In this document: piece after piece, positions 7,660 through 8,948 of the stretch
Layout of the letters: each line of letters begins with the position of its first letter
Numbering within the stretch: the stretch's first letter is position 1
Source of the DNA: Chloroflexota bacterium
GTDB lineage: Bacteria; Chloroflexota; Anaerolineae; Aggregatilineales; Phototrophicaceae
Assembly (NCBI GenBank): GCA_003242205.1
Contig: QGUR01000181.1
Span: forward strand, 1-8,948
DNA length: 8,948 bases
Direction of reading: 5' to 3'
Made by a program: the position numbers and the translations under genes
Notes under the pieces: model-generated
What the model was told of the DNA's origin: nothing
Database searches by the model: none
What the model saw: only the letters and a program-made list of their open reading frames with translations

Positions 7660-8948
7660 ATGCCTGACGACAAACCATTTGTTCATCTTCACGTCCACAC
7701 GGAATATTCGCTGCTGGATGGGCTAAGCCGGATTCCAAAACTGGTCGACCGGGCCAAAGAACTGGAGATGCCGGCGCTGGCTATCACCGATCATGGCACG
7801 ATGTTCGGCGTGATCGACTTTTACCGCGCCTGTAAAAAGGCCGGCATCAAACCAATCATCGGCGTCGAGGCATATCTCGCGCGCCGGTCGATGGCCGACC
7901 GCGACCCGAAGCTCGACACCCGTCCGTATCACCTGCTGCTGTTGGCGCGCAACAACGAGGGTTACCGGAACCTGCTCAAAATCGCCAGCGCGGCACAGCT
8001 TGAAGGGTATTACTACCGCCCGCGCATCGACCGCGATTTTCTGGCCGCGCACAGCGAGGGGCTGATCGCCACCAGCGGCTGTCTGGCAGCGCAGATTCCG
8101 AGCCTGATCATGCAGGGGCAGGACGATGAAGCCCGTGAAATGATCGGCTGGTATCAGGAAGTTTTCGGCCCGGAAAATTTCTTTCTTGAACTCCAGCAAC
8201 ACGACATTCCAGAACTGCTGACCGTCAATCGCTGGCTGAACGATTATCGCAAAAGCGGCCATAGCCCGGTGCAACTGGTCGCCACCAACGACGTTCACTA
8301 CGTTCTCCAATCCGACCACGATCCGCACGATACCCTGCTGTGCATTCAGACCAGCACGCTGAAAAGCGATCCAAACCGCCTGCGGATGTCAGACCCCAGC
8401 TACCATCTGACGTCGCAGGAGGAGATGTGGCGTTACTTCCACGAAATACCGGAAGCGCTGCACAACACGATCAAAATCGCCGAAATGTGCGAAATCGACC
8501 TGGAACGTAAGGGCTATCACTTGCCCAACTTCCCGGTCCCGGAAGGCTACACGCCGGAAACTTACCTGCGGAAACTGGCGGAAAAAGGGCTGGAATGGCG
8601 CTATGGCAGCCGCGCCAGCGAGCCGGAAATTCAGGAGCGACTCAACTTCGAGCTTGAAGTCATCCACACGATGGGGTTTGACACCTATTTCCTGATCGTG
8701 TGGGACCTGTGCGAGTATGCCCGCCACGCCGACATCTGGTGGAACGTGCGCGGTTCCGGCGCGGGCAGCATCACGGCCTATTGCCTCGGCATCACTAACA
8801 TCGACCCGATTCAAAACAACCTGCTGTTCGAACGCTTCCTGAATCCCGGTCGTGTCAGCATGCCGGACATCGACATCGACTTCGACGCCCGCCGCCTTCG
8901 GAAAGAATACGCCAACACGGGGGTACAGAAGGGCGAGGAAAAGGGCGG
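7660..8948 (+). CDS. dnaE: DNA polymerase III alpha subunit DnaE, N-terminal part
   Basis: This is the catalytic subunit of the replicative polymerase, cut by the window edge after 429 of about 1,150 codons. The ATG at 7660 starts MPDDKPFVHLHVHTEYSLLD; no strong ribosome binding site is seen. The N-terminal PHP domain keeps all nine metal-binding positions: H11, H13, D20, H45, E70, H91, C141, D211 and H213. E. coli DnaE has lost several of these, and bacteria that keep them can use the PHP domain as a 3'-5' proofreading nuclease, so intrinsic proofreading is plausible. The palm begins with VRGSGAGS (363-370) and the catalytic acidic motif PDIDIDF (402-408). After residue 409 the expected DDRR-x-E-M-I-x-Y-T-V-x-K-Y-G-E pattern becomes garbled although the frame stays open, probably from read errors at a contig end. 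Confidence 0.97.
   Translation, partial: MPDDKPFVHLHVHTEYSLLDGLSRIPKLVDRAKELEMPALAITDHGTMFGVIDFYRACKKAGIKPIIGVEAYLARRSMADRDPKLDTRPYHLLLLARNNEGYRNLLKIASAAQLEGYYYRPRIDRDFLAAHSEGLIATSGCLAAQIPSLIMQGQDDEAREMIGWYQEVFGPENFFLELQQHDIPELLTVNRWLNDYRKSGHSPVQLVATNDVHYVLQSDHDPHDTLLCIQTSTLKSDPNRLRMSDPSYHLTSQEEMWRYFHEIPEALHNTIKIAEMCEIDLERKGYHLPNFPVPEGYTPETYLRKLAEKGLEWRYGSRASEPEIQERLNFELEVIHTMGFDTYFLIVWDLCEYARHADIWWNVRGSGAGSITAYCLGITNIDPIQNNLLFERFLNPGRVSMPDIDIDFDARRLRKEYANTGVQKGEEKG

Noticed and set aside
7723..8814. Two antisense open frames (201 and 141 codons) on the minus strand in the right end
   Set aside because: They are shadows of dnaE, whose plus-strand frame is open throughout and carries all expected PHP and palm motifs.

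Overview
The window looks like a chromosomal fragment, probably a metagenomic contig, from a moderately GC-rich bacterium. Chloroflexota (Anaerolineae-like) is the best guess. This rests on remembered features of that group: a roughly 24-residue insert in SecA just before its DEVD motif, a DnaE with a complete PHP metal site and a DIWWNVRGSGAGS palm segment, and several lineage-type unnamed proteins. The assignment is an inference, since there is no rRNA or other decisive marker.

Layout, left to right. Bases 1-238 hold no gene I can support. A small VOC-superfamily (glyoxalase fold) gene at 239-653 is interrupted by a one-base frameshift near 386. The gap at 654-934 contains a perfect 38-bp palindrome (776-813) and an extended -10 promoter with an untranslated leader for secA. 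secA (935-3706) encodes a full-length preprotein translocase ATPase of 923 residues with the C-terminal zinc-binding tail. Downstream on the same strand is a compact cluster: a small winged-helix protein (3841-4212), two short three-helix membrane proteins that overlap by ATGA and resemble each other (4228-4542, 4539-4850), and a metallo-beta-lactamase-fold hydrolase with a complete metal site (4893-5753). This is probably one transcription unit.

On the opposite strand, converging on that cluster with only 14 bp between stop codons, lies a two-gene unit: mutM/fpg (7493-6666), the 8-oxoguanine DNA glycosylase, then after 13 bp a 294-residue single-pass membrane protein (6652-5768) that carries a duplicated domain of about 46 residues. 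mutM is divergent from dnaE (7660 to the window edge), the replicative DNA polymerase III alpha subunit, of which only 429 codons are present. Both start from the same 166-bp intergenic region, where a TATAAT box faces each way.

secA, mutM and dnaE are housekeeping genes for export, oxidative DNA repair and replication. The less familiar material is the winged-helix/twin-membrane-protein/hydrolase cluster, the duplicated-domain membrane protein and the long palindrome. I saw no CRISPR array, tRNA, rRNA, insertion sequence or phage gene. The frameshift near the left end and a sudden loss of DnaE conservation in the last 65 bases are both near the window edges and may be assembly errors. I found no convincing exotic system; the best candidates for something undescribed are the unnamed small genes.
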